Shown piece by piece: positions 17,555 through 28,374 of a stretch of DNA of 64,000 nt. The stretch is from the NCBI GenBank assembly GCA_019359045.1, contig JAHHIA010000001.1:310001-374000 (forward strand). Reading direction: 5' to 3'. Below the pieces are notes generated by a model. It ran no database searches and had not been told where the DNA came from. It saw nothing but the letters and a program-made list of their open reading frames with translations. The stretch's first letter is position 1. Each line of letters begins with the position of its first letter. A program made the translations under genes and the position numbers. The stretch is from Scytolyngbya sp. HA4215-MV1. GTDB taxonomy: Bacteria; Cyanobacteriota; Cyanobacteriia; Leptolyngbyales; Leptolyngbyaceae.

Positions 17555-18408
17555 CTATTTCTTTTTTTTAAGGATTGAAATGATTTCATATCCACCCCTT
17601 GTAAACAACTCAACCTCAAAGTTCAGGTTCAGTAACGTCTTACACTCCAAAATGATTTCTATCATTTCCTTAGGAGTCCGAGCATGAAAGTGAATACTAT
17701 AATTAATTTCCATCCAAAACTGAGCCGCTTCCCTAATTTGCTACTCAGTTTTAGATTCGTCTAAGACATGAGTCCGTACATACCGTGCCCATTCATCGAA
17801 ATGCTGTTCTTTACTCCAAGTTCCGCCTTCTAGAAAATCTCTTTTAACATGTTCAATTGTAGAAATTGGACGATCTCAACATTAAACGTAAATCTTTTAT
17901 CTGAAATTGCTAGATAAAGGGTTCCTTCTGGCTTAAGTACCCGAAACATATTTTGAATTGCACCCAATGGGTTCTCGCAATGTTCCAAAAAATGATTGGC
18001 AATCACAAAATCCTGAGAATTATTTTTGATGGATGCTAGAGATTCACCATTGTCGATAATATCTAACTCGACCAAAAGGAGATCTTTTAATTCTGGATAA
18101 TGCTGTCGTAATTCTTCGTTACTAATGCGATCGACGTATTTAACTTTAGCTGTATTACTGATCTTCAAAAGGTTGTGTAAAGCCCCAATTTCGATGCCCG
18201 TACCAGAAATAAAAGCTCCTGCAATCTGTTCTCGGCTAACAAAAGCAGCCCGATCCAAAATGGGAGGAGAGGGGAGTGAAGCTTCTATTGAAGAGTCAGT
18301 ATCAGGTAAGACTGATTCTGCAGCAGCCACTTTCTATTCTGCAAACAGCTTTTTAACGACGCCATCTAGTTTTCTAGAAGCTCGATTCATGAGATCTAAA
18401 GCATTCAT
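17555..18408 (-). pseudogene. Class I SAM methyltransferase, decayed (two in-frame TAG, one frameshift)
   Basis: Read from ATG 18408, the frame starts MNALDLMNRASRKL and meets TAG at 18334-18336. It continues in frame (GTG 18330) through the methyltransferase motifs GIEIGALHNLL, VKYVDRIS, FVIANHFLEHCENP and FRVLKPEGTLYLAISDKRFTF. A one-base deletion near 17876 shifts the frame; the next frame restores DRPISTIEHVKRDFLEGGTW, then another TAG (near 17745) precedes QIREAAQFWMEINYSIHFHA, and the natural end is TAG at 17555. Methyltransferases of this kind act in glycan or polysaccharide synthesis. The surviving 166-codon piece (17830-18330) is very unlikely to be functional. Confidence 0.85.
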
Positions 18409-18569
18409 AAGTGGCTCCATAAATCATCTTCAGTCTAAAAAAACTAAGCTCTTACCATCTAAAAACTTCAAACTTTATAAACTATAACGGCCTCAATCTT
18501 ATGTTCGGATCTGAAATTATTTGAGTTTATTACGCGTCCAATGTATGGCATTGCAATCACCAGAGCAGT

Positions 18570-18604
18570 AAACAAAAACAAAGGGTACAGAATTATCTGT
18601 ACCC
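18570..18604 (-). terminator. Terminator of the ATP synthase operon
   Basis: On the minus strand a 9-bp stem (GGGTACAGA / TCTGTACCC, loop TAAT) is followed by TTTGTTTTTGTTT. It lies about 30 bases beyond the gamma-subunit stop and closes the operon. Confidence 0.9.
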
Positions 18605-18635
18605 TGAGATGAAAGAGTTTTTGAGCAGAAGGAAA

Positions 18636-19583
18636 CTAGCCTAGTGCTTCTGCACCACCAACCACTTCCAGGATTTCCTGAGTGATGGCTGCCTGGCGGG
18701 CTTTGTTGTAAGAGAGGGTGAGACTGCCGATCAACTCCTTCGCGTTCTCGCTAGCGTTGCTCATGGCAGTCATCCGGGCTGCCAGTTCGCTGGCAGCAGA
18801 TTCTTGCAAAGCACGCAGAAGTTGGTTGTTAAGGTAGAGGGGCAACAGCGCATCCAAAATCTGGACTGGATCTTGTTCGAAGATCATGTCTTGCGGGAAA
18901 TTTTGGGTAGGAGCTGCTACTTTTTCCCGTTCTACCTGGAATTGTCCTCCGCGTGTAGTCAGACGAAAGATTTCATCATCTGGTACTTCCAGTCCTTGTG
19001 GATCAAGGGGGAGCAATGTTTGGATGACTGGGCGAGAACTGATCAACGAGACAAAGCGGGTATAAACCAATTCGACCCGATCGACACTTTCCGACAGAAA
19101 GGCTGACAGCAATTCATCCGCAATCTTCGCTGCTTCTGCCGCAGTGGGCACCTGATCTAAGCCTGAAAAAGTGGCTTCGATCGGTTGTTCCCGACGCTGG
19201 AAGTATTGAACTGCCTTACGTCCAACCAGAATGTAACGGTAGTTGATGCCGTCTGCCTGTAACTCTTTGGCGCGGTTTTCAGCTCGACGGATAACGTTTG
19301 AGTTGTACGCTCCACACAACCCCCGATCGCCCGAAATGACGAGCAAGCCAACGGTTTTGATCTCTCGCTTTTTGAGAAGGGGCAGATTTGCATCCTCAAA
19401 GCGTAAGCGAGTTTGCAACCCATAGAGAACTTGTGCCAACCGATCGGCAAACGGACGCGTAGCGATCACCTGTTCTTGAGCACGACGAACCTTGGCAGCG
19501 GCAACTAGGCGCATTGCTTCGGTGATCTTCTTGGTGTTTTTGACCGACTTAATGCGATCGCGAATACTTTTGAGATTTGCCAT
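18636..19583 (-). CDS. atpG: ATP synthase F1 subunit gamma
   Basis: The 315-residue central rotor shaft begins [22 protein letters not shown] and ends with a helix containing [19 protein letters not shown]. Residues about 195-235 hold the photosynthetic insertion ([24 protein letters not shown]) found in cyanobacterial and chloroplast gamma, without the two regulatory cysteines of plants. It is the last gene of the operon; the 77-base gap to atpA contains AAAATCC-type repeats. Cyanobacterial literature also calls it atpC. Confidence 0.97.
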   Translation of the reverse strand: MANLKSIRDRIKSVKNTKKITEAMRLVAAAKVRRAQEQVIATRPFADRLAQVLYGLQTRLRFEDANLPLLKKREIKTVGLLVISGDRGLCGAYNSNVIRRAENRAKELQADGINYRYILVGRKAVQYFQRREQPIEATFSGLDQVPTAAEAAKIADELLSAFLSESVDRVELVYTRFVSLISSRPVIQTLLPLDPQGLEVPDDEIFRLTTRGGQFQVEREKVAAPTQNFPQDMIFEQDPVQILDALLPLYLNNQLLRALQESAASELAARMTAMSNASENAKELIGSLTLSYNKARQAAITQEILEVVGGAEALG

Positions 19584-19586
19584 AAA

Positions 19587-19658
19587 TTTGCCAAATTTTA
19601 AATTTTAGATTTTGGATTTTGGATGGGATGCTAAATCTCAAACCCAAAATCCAAAATC
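19587..19658. repeat. AAAATCC-type short repeats between atpA and gamma gene
   Basis: Runs such as AAATTTTAGATTTTGGATTT and CCCAAAATCCAAAATC make an imperfect inverted arrangement in the gap. The same unit recurs near 21245, 23350, 30440, 55300 and 58445. Confidence 0.65.
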
Positions 19659-19660
19659 AA

Positions 19661-21241
<1,581 letters not shown>

Positions 21242-21283
21242 TCACTCGAAATTCAAAACTGAACACTCGAAACTCAAAACTGC

Positions 21284-21841
21284 TCAGGCATTACTGCCTA
21301 AACGGATGGAAATGCGGCGAAGCTGCCCGCGTAGGCTTGCATCAATCACCTGAGAGCCAACCTGAATAATGACCCCGCCAATTAAGTCGCGATCGAGCTT
21401 GGTCACTAGTTCAACCTGACGGGCACTGGTCAGGGCAATCACTTTTCCCCGAATGGTTTGCTTCTGTTCATCGTTGAGTTCGATCGCGGAAGTCACTTCA
21501 GCTAGAACAGTTTGATTCAGTTTTCGCACCAAGGCTTGAAACTGCTTACAAATCCCTTCTAAAAAAAGGATACGGCGACGCTCTATCAGAACCATGAGAA
21601 AATTTCGTACCAGCGGATGCACCTGATCGCCAACCACCTGAGTGAGAACGCTCTTCTGAACATCAGACTTGACAATCGGACTAGCCAGGAACGTGCTTAA
21701 TTCTTCAGAAGACTCTAGCAAACTCAAGAGTCCATTAATATCTTCGCTAAAGCGGTCTACCAAATTTTGGGACTGCGCCACAGACATCAGAGCCTGAGCA
21801 TAGGGTTCCACAATCTGTCCGCTGACTACGCTATCTTTCAA
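21284..21841 (-). CDS. atpH: ATP synthase subunit delta
   Basis: The 185-residue stator subunit (OSCP homologue) includes EPYAQALMSVAQSQNL, FLMVLIERRRI and the end DLIGGVIIQVGSQVIDASLRGQL. Its ATG overlaps the stop of the b-subunit gene by four bases, giving translational coupling. Cyanobacterial naming: atpD. Confidence 0.96.
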   Translation of the reverse strand: MKDSVVSGQIVEPYAQALMSVAQSQNLVDRFSEDINGLLSLLESSEELSTFLASPIVKSDVQKSVLTQVVGDQVHPLVRNFLMVLIERRRILFLEGICKQFQALVRKLNQTVLAEVTSAIELNDEQKQTIRGKVIALTSARQVELVTKLDRDLIGGVIIQVGSQVIDASLRGQLRRISIRLGSNA

Positions 21842-22401
21842 TTGCTACCTCCTAACATTGCAATACTGCGATCGACGAGCCGCCGCTGCAAATCGTCATC
21901 TAGACGAGACGGCAGTTCAGATCTGACTTTCTGCAATGCCAAAGTCGCAATTCGCTGACGGAGTTCAGTCATAACGCGTTCTTGCTCAGTGCTGACATCC
22001 TGTTCAGCAGCTTCGCGCAACCGCTGAATGTCCAGCTCTGCTTGTGCCAGAATTGCAGCTTTCGCTGCCTTTGCAGAAGTTTCAGCCTCTGCTCGAATGC
22101 GAGTTGCTTCTGCCTGAGCTTGTGCCAGCTTTTGCTGCTGGTCTGCTAAAGCCGCCGCTGCTTCTTGCTTGCGTTGTTCTGCTTCACGAATGGCAGTTTC
22201 AATGGCACTCTGACGATCGCCCAGGATTTTACCCAAGACCCCCCGCCCGAAATAAACCAAGATGCCAATGACGATCGACAGGTTGACTAGGTTCGTCTCG
22301 AAAAGATTAAAATCGAGACCAAAACCTCCCTCCTCGGCAGTTTCTGCTGTTTTAACAGCCGCTTCGGCGACCAGCCATAAAAAGGTGCCTGTGATACCCA
22401 T
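21838..22401 (-). CDS. atpF: ATP synthase F0 subunit b
   Basis: The 187-residue stalk has one membrane helix (about 32-52, VNLSIVIGILVYFGRGVLG) preceded by FNLFETNLVN, then a long Ala/Glu/Gln-rich coiled coil. Together with b' it forms the peripheral stalk. A GTG or TTG region upstream is filled with repeat sequence, so the start is taken at ATG 22401. Confidence 0.95.
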   Translation of the reverse strand: MGITGTFLWLVAEAAVKTAETAEEGGFGLDFNLFETNLVNLSIVIGILVYFGRGVLGKILGDRQSAIETAIREAEQRKQEAAAALADQQQKLAQAQAEATRIRAEAETSAKAAKAAILAQAELDIQRLREAAEQDVSTEQERVMTELRQRIATLALQKVRSELPSRLDDDLQRRLVDRSIAMLGGSN

Positions 22402-22491
22402 ATCTGCGTTATCTGAGATGTTAGTTGTTAGCCGTTCGTTATCAGTTGTGGTTCAGGCTTTGGGTAACTAGCAACCAACAACCGAGTTTTT

Positions 22492-22908
22492 CTAAGCCAG
22501 GAGTTTACCTAGAATTTGATGGCTGAGAGAATCGACCTGCTGTTCGAGCGAAGCAAAAGCTTGCTGCTTTTGTTGATCTAGCTCGCGCTGAGCCTGCTCC
22601 CGTTGAGCCTGAGCTTCTTTCTGGGCTTCAGAAACTTGCTGAGCCACAGTTGCCTTCGCCTCAGCCTGAGCATTTGCAATGATCGCCTGAGATTGTCTGC
22701 GGGTTTCAGCCAGTTCTTGCGCATATTGTTTTGCCAGATGCTCGGCTTTGGTCAAACGCTCCTGAGCGTCGGTTTCATTCTTGCGGATGTAGTCGCTGCG
22801 TTCTTCAATCACCCGTGTCAACGGCTTATAAAAAATCGCATTCAACACGACAACCAATAGTAAAAATTGCACTGCCATCAAAGGCAAGGTTGCATCAAAA
22901 TCAAACAT
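22492..22908 (-). CDS. ATP synthase F0 subunit b'
   Basis: From ATG 22908 ([20 protein letters not shown]) the product has 138 residues: one N-terminal membrane helix and a coiled coil. The frame is open eight codons further to a TTG, but a GGGGAGA ribosome site lies just before the ATG. This second b-type subunit marks photosynthetic ATP synthases; cyanobacterial naming is atpG. Confidence 0.95.
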   Translation of the reverse strand: MFDFDATLPLMAVQFLLLVVVLNAIFYKPLTRVIEERSDYIRKNETDAQERLTKAEHLAKQYAQELAETRRQSQAIIANAQAEAKATVAQQVSEAQKEAQAQREQAQRELDQQKQQAFASLEQQVDSLSHQILGKLLA

Positions 22909-22991
22909 TCGCTTTCTCCCCAGCTTCGACAAAAGTCTTAGCAGTTAGCAACAAGTACCAACGTTTCATGAACTTTGCGCAGTAGAACTTT

Positions 22992-23032
22992 GGACTGTAG
23001 AGACACGCCAGGTAGGCGCATCTCTACAGAAA
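22992..23032. repeat. Palindromic repeat in the b'/c intergenic gap
   Basis: CTGTAGAGACACGCC and GGCGCATCTCTACAG face each other across a 5-base loop, with two mismatches. GGACT/AGTCC may extend the stem. 'TGTAGAGACGC' palindromes are common cyanobacterial intergenic repeats. Its place right behind atpE in the operon could stabilise the upstream mRNA. Confidence 0.65.
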
Positions 23033-23045
23033 GAGTCCACTCTGC

Positions 23046-23369
<324 letters not shown>

Positions 23370-23382
23370 CTAAAATTCAAAA

Positions 23383-24141
23383 CTAGCCGTGGGCTTCTTC
23401 TTCGTGGTGATCGCCTATCTCCAACGCTTCATGAATATAGGCAGCAGCCAGCGTGGCAAATACCAGGGCTTGAATGGCACTAGTAAACAGACCCAATAGC
23501 ATAACGGGCAGTGGCACAAACAAAGGAACCAACAGCACCAATACTGCGACCACCAGTTCGTCTGCAAGGATGTTTCCAAACAAACGGAAGCTCAGGGAGA
23601 GCGGCTTGGTGAAATCTTCCAGAATGGCGATCGGCAGCAAAATCGGCGTAGGGTGGATGTACTTGGCAAAGTAGCCCAAACCCGCTTTACGGAAGCCTGC
23701 GTAGAAATACGCCAGGGACACCAGCAGTGCCAACGCCACTGTCGTATTAATATCGTTCGTTGGAGCCGCCAGTTCACCTTCTGGCAGCTTGATCAGTTTC
23801 CAGGGAACCAAGGCTCCTGACCAGTTTGAAACGAAGATAAATAGGAATAATGTGCCGATGAAAGGCACCCACGGGCGAAATTCTTTTTCACCAAGCTGAT
23901 TTCTGGCAAGCTCTCGAACAAATTCCAGCGCATATTCCATCAGGTTTTGAACCCCTTTAGGAATGCGCTGAGCATTGCGAGTTGCCAACAGAGAGGCAAT
24001 CACCAAAAGACCAATAACGATCCAAGAGGTGATGAATACCTGCCCATGAACCTTGAGGTTACCGATTTGCCAATAAAAATGGTGCCCCACTTCCAGACTG
24101 GCAAGGGTGAACCAATTAGACTGATTCAGAACGCTTAGCAT
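23383..24141 (-). CDS. atpB: ATP synthase F0 subunit a
   Basis: This 252-residue membrane protein forms the proton half-channels. The essential Arg is in [17 protein letters not shown], and the C-terminal helix [19 protein letters not shown] is typical. The His/Glu-rich tail [10 protein letters not shown] is a cyanobacterial feature. It lies between atpI and atpE. Confidence 0.97.
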   Translation of the reverse strand: MLSVLNQSNWFTLASLEVGHHFYWQIGNLKVHGQVFITSWIVIGLLVIASLLATRNAQRIPKGVQNLMEYALEFVRELARNQLGEKEFRPWVPFIGTLFLFIFVSNWSGALVPWKLIKLPEGELAAPTNDINTTVALALLVSLAYFYAGFRKAGLGYFAKYIHPTPILLPIAILEDFTKPLSLSFRLFGNILADELVVAVLVLLVPLFVPLPVMLLGLFTSAIQALVFATLAAAYIHEALEIGDHHEEEAHG

Positions 24142-24195
24142 TGAGAGACTCTTCCTCAGGATTAAACTTTTGAGGATTGTGTAGACAGCTTTGAC

Positions 24196-24600
24196 CTAGC
24201 GAGGGTCAGAAGCAAACAGTGTTCGCAAGGTATAAACGACGAGGGTTGCTTTGTAAGTCAGAAAACCTAAAAAGATAGGAAGCACATGTAGCTGATTCCA
24301 CTGAGTTGCCACTATAATCAACCCAATAAAAACTGCCAGATGAGATTTACCTAATCGATCTTTCTGGCTACCCAGTTGCTCGACGTTTCTTGCCAACAAT
24401 TTCAAGTAAACCACACCTGTGCACGCTCCAATTAGATAATTCAGAGCGAGGTTGAGAGAGTATGCCAACCAGACAGAGATAAAAATAATCCCTGTCAAAA
24501 TGAGGGTGATAATTAACAACTCCCGCTGGAGTCGATAAAATTCCCCCATCGACGAATTGGGTTCCGGCGAAAGAACGCTGGTTTCGGGCTGTTCTCTCAT
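24196..24600 (-). CDS. atpI: ATP synthase subunit I (Atp1)
   Basis: This small membrane protein has four helices, including [20 protein letters not shown] and [19 protein letters not shown]. It is the first gene of the operon, as in other cyanobacteria. AtpI proteins help c-ring assembly or cation supply. Start choice is open: GTG 24651, ATG 24600 (used here) or ATG 24549 just before [10 protein letters not shown]. Confidence 0.9.
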   Translation of the reverse strand: MREQPETSVLSPEPNSSMGEFYRLQRELLIITLILTGIIFISVWLAYSLNLALNYLIGACTGVVYLKLLARNVEQLGSQKDRLGKSHLAVFIGLIIVATQWNQLHVLPIFLGFLTYKATLVVYTLRTLFASDPR

Positions 24601-24737
24601 TGCTTGGCGAAGGTTAAGAAAAGTAACTGTTGGCTTTTCATGACAAACCACCAGAACTCCAAATTCGGAATTCAGGAGTGTGGTTTATTCATAATGTTTA
24701 CGGAATTCATCATACCACGCAGGGTAATAATACTTAT

Positions 24738-25940
24738 TCAAGTTGATCCCGGTATTAATAAAATCAGTTGCAAATCCATGAGCTTACGCACCTCTGCTAA
24801 AGAAAGGGGCGCATGGAGAAGGAGTTCTTGCAATGTCATGCCTTGGGTGGAGTTGGCGTCACAAGCTTTGAGGAAAGCAAATTCTGCTTCAGAGAGGGTA
24901 ATGATTTGATAGTCGCAGTTAAAGAGACTTCGACTTTCCCATCCGTCCATGCAAGGGTTGCGCTCTGGAATTGCCTGAAGGAGGTCTGGGTCAGAAGACC
25001 AATCTGTTCGGAGCAAGGGAGGGCGAGCCAGGAAAAATTCATAATGGGTAATGGCGGAGGGGTTGAGTAATTCAATTAATTGATAGCGTTGGCGATCGCT
25101 TAGATGTTCGGCGCGTGCCATCAGTTCAGGTGCTTTGCCTAACAATGGCTCCAATTGCCAGTTCTGAGGATTAGAAAACCCCAAAAACTCCAGCCCTGAA
25201 GCATCAATGAGTTCAAACAGGCTGGCGATCGTGTAGTCAATTTCTTGGGGATGGACGTACATATCCGCAAAGCATTCGTCTCGATGATTTTCGAGCGACC
25301 AGCGTTCTTTTTCGCGCTGCACGAGGCGATTATTTTCGGGAAGAGAAGCGAAAATTTGTCGTCCCACTTGCACGCCATCGGTATAGTCTCCCCGACGATC
25401 GCCCTGCAAAAGCGCGATCGCCTGTTGCATCAGCTGAATTTCCCACCGTCCCAGGGCTGCATAAACAAAAACATGCATTAACCCACCCGGAGCCAGTTTG
25501 GTCGCGAGCGCTTGAATGCCTCGAATCGGGTCTGGTAGGTGATGGAGCACTCCGACGCAGTTGATCAGGTCAAATGATCCGGGGATTTGGTCAACTTCAT
25601 AAAGACTGAGATGATGGAATTCGACACGATCAGCTCCAGATCGTTGGCATCGTTCACGCGCCACCTTCAGTGCTCCTGCACTCAGGTCAATACCGACCAC
25701 CTGAGCTTGAGGATTGAGGTGAACCAGGTATTCTGTCCCAACTCCGGTCCCACAGCCCGCATCCAAAATCCGAATTTCTTGTCTGTTCGGTTTGCGTCCT
25801 GTGCAAAAGTTGTATGCGGTGATCCAGTTCCAGCGCCAGTTGTAGCCTGGGGGCGGTTCATCGAGTAGGGGTTCGGGTGGAAAAGGATAAGTATCGTAAA
25901 GTTTAGCAACCGCAGCGCTAATGGTTTGAGGATCTGACAT
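24738..25940 (-). CDS. Class I SAM-dependent methyltransferase
   Basis: From ATG 25940 the product has about 400 residues. It starts SDPQTISAAVAKLYDTYPFPPEPL, then motif I ILDAGCGTGVGTEYL, VVGIDLSAGAL, and LINCVGVLHHLPDP. The C-terminal half (about 200-400) is a conserved extension, including QEIDYTIASLFELIDASGLEF. The substrate is unknown. The frame is open 52 codons further, but those codons lie inside the pterin dehydratase gene on the other strand. The two ATGs overlap head to head in CATG. Confidence 0.82.
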   Translation of the reverse strand: MSDPQTISAAVAKLYDTYPFPPEPLLDEPPPGYNWRWNWITAYNFCTGRKPNRQEIRILDAGCGTGVGTEYLVHLNPQAQVVGIDLSAGALKVARERCQRSGADRVEFHHLSLYEVDQIPGSFDLINCVGVLHHLPDPIRGIQALATKLAPGGLMHVFVYAALGRWEIQLMQQAIALLQGDRRGDYTDGVQVGRQIFASLPENNRLVQREKERWSLENHRDECFADMYVHPQEIDYTIASLFELIDASGLEFLGFSNPQNWQLEPLLGKAPELMARAEHLSDRQRYQLIELLNPSAITHYEFFLARPPLLRTDWSSDPDLLQAIPERNPCMDGWESRSLFNCDYQIITLSEAEFAFLKACDANSTQGMTLQELLLHAPLSLAEVRKLMDLQLILLIPGST

Positions 25941-26397
25941 GGTCAACAAAATTGCAGTACTTCTGAGTCTACCGAAGGTCTTGTTCCGGACGATCGCCAG
26001 TTTTGGGATATTGGTTGGAGTTTTTTCGATGATGGGGTTGGCTGACGCTGCGATCGCGATCCCTTTGTCTGCCACCACCACAATAGGGGTATCCACAGTT
26101 CCGTTATCTAGCCAAGGCGAAATTCGTCAACGATTACGTCAATTGCCAGGTTGGCAAACAGATGGCAAAACACTTTTCTGCACGGTGCAATTGCGAAATT
26201 TTGTATCAGCGATCTCATTTGTGAATCGCCTGATAGAGCCTGCTGAACAAGCGGCACATCATCCCGATCTGCTTATCACTTTTAATAAAGTAAAAATAAG
26301 TTTAACGACTCACTCTGTAAATGGAGTCACGGCACAAGACTTAGAACTGGCAACGACCATTTCTCAACTAAAAGAATTTCCGGGTTGTCAAACTTAA
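25939..26397 (+). CDS. Pterin-4a-carbinolamine dehydratase with signal peptide
   Basis: Residues about 55-150 are a complete PCD/DCoH fold. The family pattern E-x3-H-H-P-x5-F-x9-H-x8-D is matched exactly (AEQAAHHPDLLITF...TTHSVNGVTAQD). The enzyme dehydrates 4a-hydroxytetrahydropterin. The first 42 residues read as a signal peptide or anchor: K and R residues, then GILVGVFSMMGL and ADAAIA. Export would be unexpected for a pterin-recycling enzyme. An internal ATG (26029) would remove most of the hydrophobic part. No phenylalanine hydroxylase gene is nearby. Confidence 0.85.
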   Translation: MVNKIAVLLSLPKVLFRTIASFGILVGVFSMMGLADAAIAIPLSATTTIGVSTVPLSSQGEIRQRLRQLPGWQTDGKTLFCTVQLRNFVSAISFVNRLIEPAEQAAHHPDLLITFNKVKISLTTHSVNGVTAQDLELATTISQLKEFPGCQT

Positions 26398-26641
26398 CAA
26401 CTCCAGGAACGTAATGTTACAGCAGGAGCCAGAGACGAGAAACTGGAATTCAGAAGTCAGAATCCAGTTCTTTCAAAAGTGCCACGCTTGAATTCCAATG
26501 CCTCAATTCTGACTCCCAAACCTTAATTTCTGAAGCCCAAGTTTTCCATTTTTTTCTAGACCAAGCTACCATCACAATGCAACGAGGATTGCCATGGTAA
26601 ATAAGCCAGGAGAAAATCTTGATTTTAAGTTCTAGGACTGC

Positions 26642-26848
26642 TTAAGGTAAAAGAGGGGTTATCCATTCTTTACGGTTTTGAAGAGACGAAGTTGCCTTTT
26701 CTATGGGCTTCGCTGTTGCTTGTGGTCTCGTGACTTGGCGATGATGTTCATCTAAGATTTCTAAACGACAACTCCGGCACAATAAATAAGTTTGCCCCGA
26801 ACGAATATGCCGCAATAAAGTATCGGAGCAGCAAGGACACTTAATCAT
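26642..26848 (-). CDS. Small zinc-ribbon protein
   Basis: The 68 residues have two CxxC pairs (CPCC at 4-7 and CRSC at 24-27), separated by SDTLLRHIRSGQTYLL. This makes a single zinc ribbon, followed by a basic tail. Similar 'CPxCSDxLLRH' small proteins recur in cyanobacteria, to my recollection. It could bind nucleic acid or a protein partner. Start ATG 26848 is clear. Confidence 0.7.
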   Translation of the reverse strand: MIKCPCCSDTLLRHIRSGQTYLLCRSCRLEILDEHHRQVTRPQATAKPIEKATSSLQNRKEWITPLLP

Positions 26849-27303
26849 TTGATCTTATCCAGGTTAATTGAACAACTTAAATCATTTCAACTTGATCCCC
26901 GCACCAACACCCTCTAAGGTTAGATCCCAAAACCCAAATGTAAAGTGATCTAAAACAACATCCTAGTGATTTATGAAATTTTGGAGCTTGTAGCAAAGAA
27001 AAGCATTCCACTGCTTCTCTCAAACCCAATAGGGTATTGAGAGAGAGAAATCTAGCCAATCTTTATTCTTTCCAAGTTTGAAGCAAGACTGTTAATTACT
27101 GACTTAACTTAATTTCTACTTCGCATTCTTAATCTTGGGTGTATTGATAGTCACAACTTCAAATTACTTTATAAGTGCTGAAGCATAAAATCCTTAGAAT
27201 GATTGTTTTAAACCATTGTTTTGAATCATGGATTGTATTCATTGGTATCTATTAATTTCACAGTTATGAATTGGGAGGACGTGAGCGCGATCGTCCCTGA
27301 TGT
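26849..27303. other. Intergenic region between mnmD and the zinc-ribbon gene
   Basis: The 455 bases are AT-rich, with no convincing gene. Near 27020-27050 the minus strand can form a hairpin, CTCTCAATACCC with GGGTTTGAGAG, without a T run. A 60-codon frame here has no coding character. Because both flanking genes point left, the zinc-ribbon promoter should lie here. Confidence 0.4.
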
Positions 27304-28185
27304 CTAGGTTATTCCGATTGAGGATTCAATCGACCAGCGTTTCTTCCAGTAAGAAGTGGGTTCTAGGGAAGAGGTGCGTTGTTCCTGCGATCGTCGTTCC
27401 AGGATAACGGTCGCTGTGTCCAACAGGTTGGGATCTCGGTAGGGAACAGCAGCGCGTGTGTTTAAGTGCTCTTGTTCTTGAGCAGACAGCAGCGGTAAAT
27501 CTGTAGCGGTAAAGCTAGCAACTGTGCCAGGAGATCGTCGTCCAATCGCCTGAGTTGCCCCCAGGTAGAGATCGGCTGCCAAAAGCGCCGTTCGCACAGC
27601 TGCAGCACAAGAGTAGGTGGTCAACCTGCCTTCTGGCTTTAGACAACGAGCAACCTGCGCCAAAAATTCTACTGTCCACAGTTGCGGGCAGTGGGGAGGC
27701 GAAAAGGGATCGAGAAAAACTGCGTCAAAGTGGGCAGAGGGAACTACTTGAATGGTTTGGCGAGCATCTCCTAAATGCAAGCTCGCATCAAGCCGCTGGG
27801 TCTGAGTCTGACCCTGAGCTACCAGAGTTGCCAAATTCTCTTGAATGGCAGGTTGCCAGGGATTGAGTAAGTGATGAGCGATCGCAGCTTGCGGCACCTC
27901 TGCATCCAATTCCAGCGCCACCACTGTAATGCAACAATTGGGATTCATTGCCCAAATCCACTCCAATGCAGCGGCAGTGTTGTAGCCCAGACCATAGCAA
28001 ATATCCAAAATCCGAAATTCTGTTTGATGGGCTTTGCGAGGCAGGATGCTGGGTTGTACAAATTTCAGTTCGGCTTCTTGACAGGCTCCATACTGACTGT
28101 GGAATGCTTCACCAAATTGGTGAGAAAAAAATGTGAACGAGCCATCTTCAGTGGGTTGGGGGGTAAATCTTTCAGTTGGAAGCAT
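27304..28185 (-). CDS. mnmD: tRNA 5-methylaminomethyl-2-thiouridine methyltransferase, MnmD type
   Basis: The 293 residues have the MnmC methyltransferase-domain marks: RILDICYGLGYNT (SAM site), VALELDAE, and FDAVFLDPFSPPHCPQLWTVEFL, with the family's D-P-F-S-P and L-W-T. Then TTYSCAAAVR and GRRSPG. It completes mnm5s2U at the tRNA wobble position. The FAD oxidoreductase half of MnmC is absent, as in other stand-alone MnmD proteins. Start ATG 28185. Confidence 0.85.
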   Translation of the reverse strand: MLPTERFTPQPTEDGSFTFFSHQFGEAFHSQYGACQEAELKFVQPSILPRKAHQTEFRILDICYGLGYNTAAALEWIWAMNPNCCITVVALELDAEVPQAAIAHHLLNPWQPAIQENLATLVAQGQTQTQRLDASLHLGDARQTIQVVPSAHFDAVFLDPFSPPHCPQLWTVEFLAQVARCLKPEGRLTTYSCAAAVRTALLAADLYLGATQAIGRRSPGTVASFTATDLPLLSAQEQEHLNTRAAVPYRDPNLLDTATVILERRSQEQRTSSLEPTSYWKKRWSIESSIGIT

Positions 28186-28374
28186 AGGACAAGTAGGGAT
28201 TTAGTGAAAGGTCGAGTTAAAGATGCTTTTCAGTCTCTCAATTGAAAGCCCTTTTCGTGAGAGTGATTAAAGTCGGTGCGTCATGCTCACTCTATAATTT
28301 TGGGGCGAGTTGTTGACATGGAACTCGCAGATGCAGTCTGTAGATGATTTGGCGATCGGGAGAATCAGATTTCT

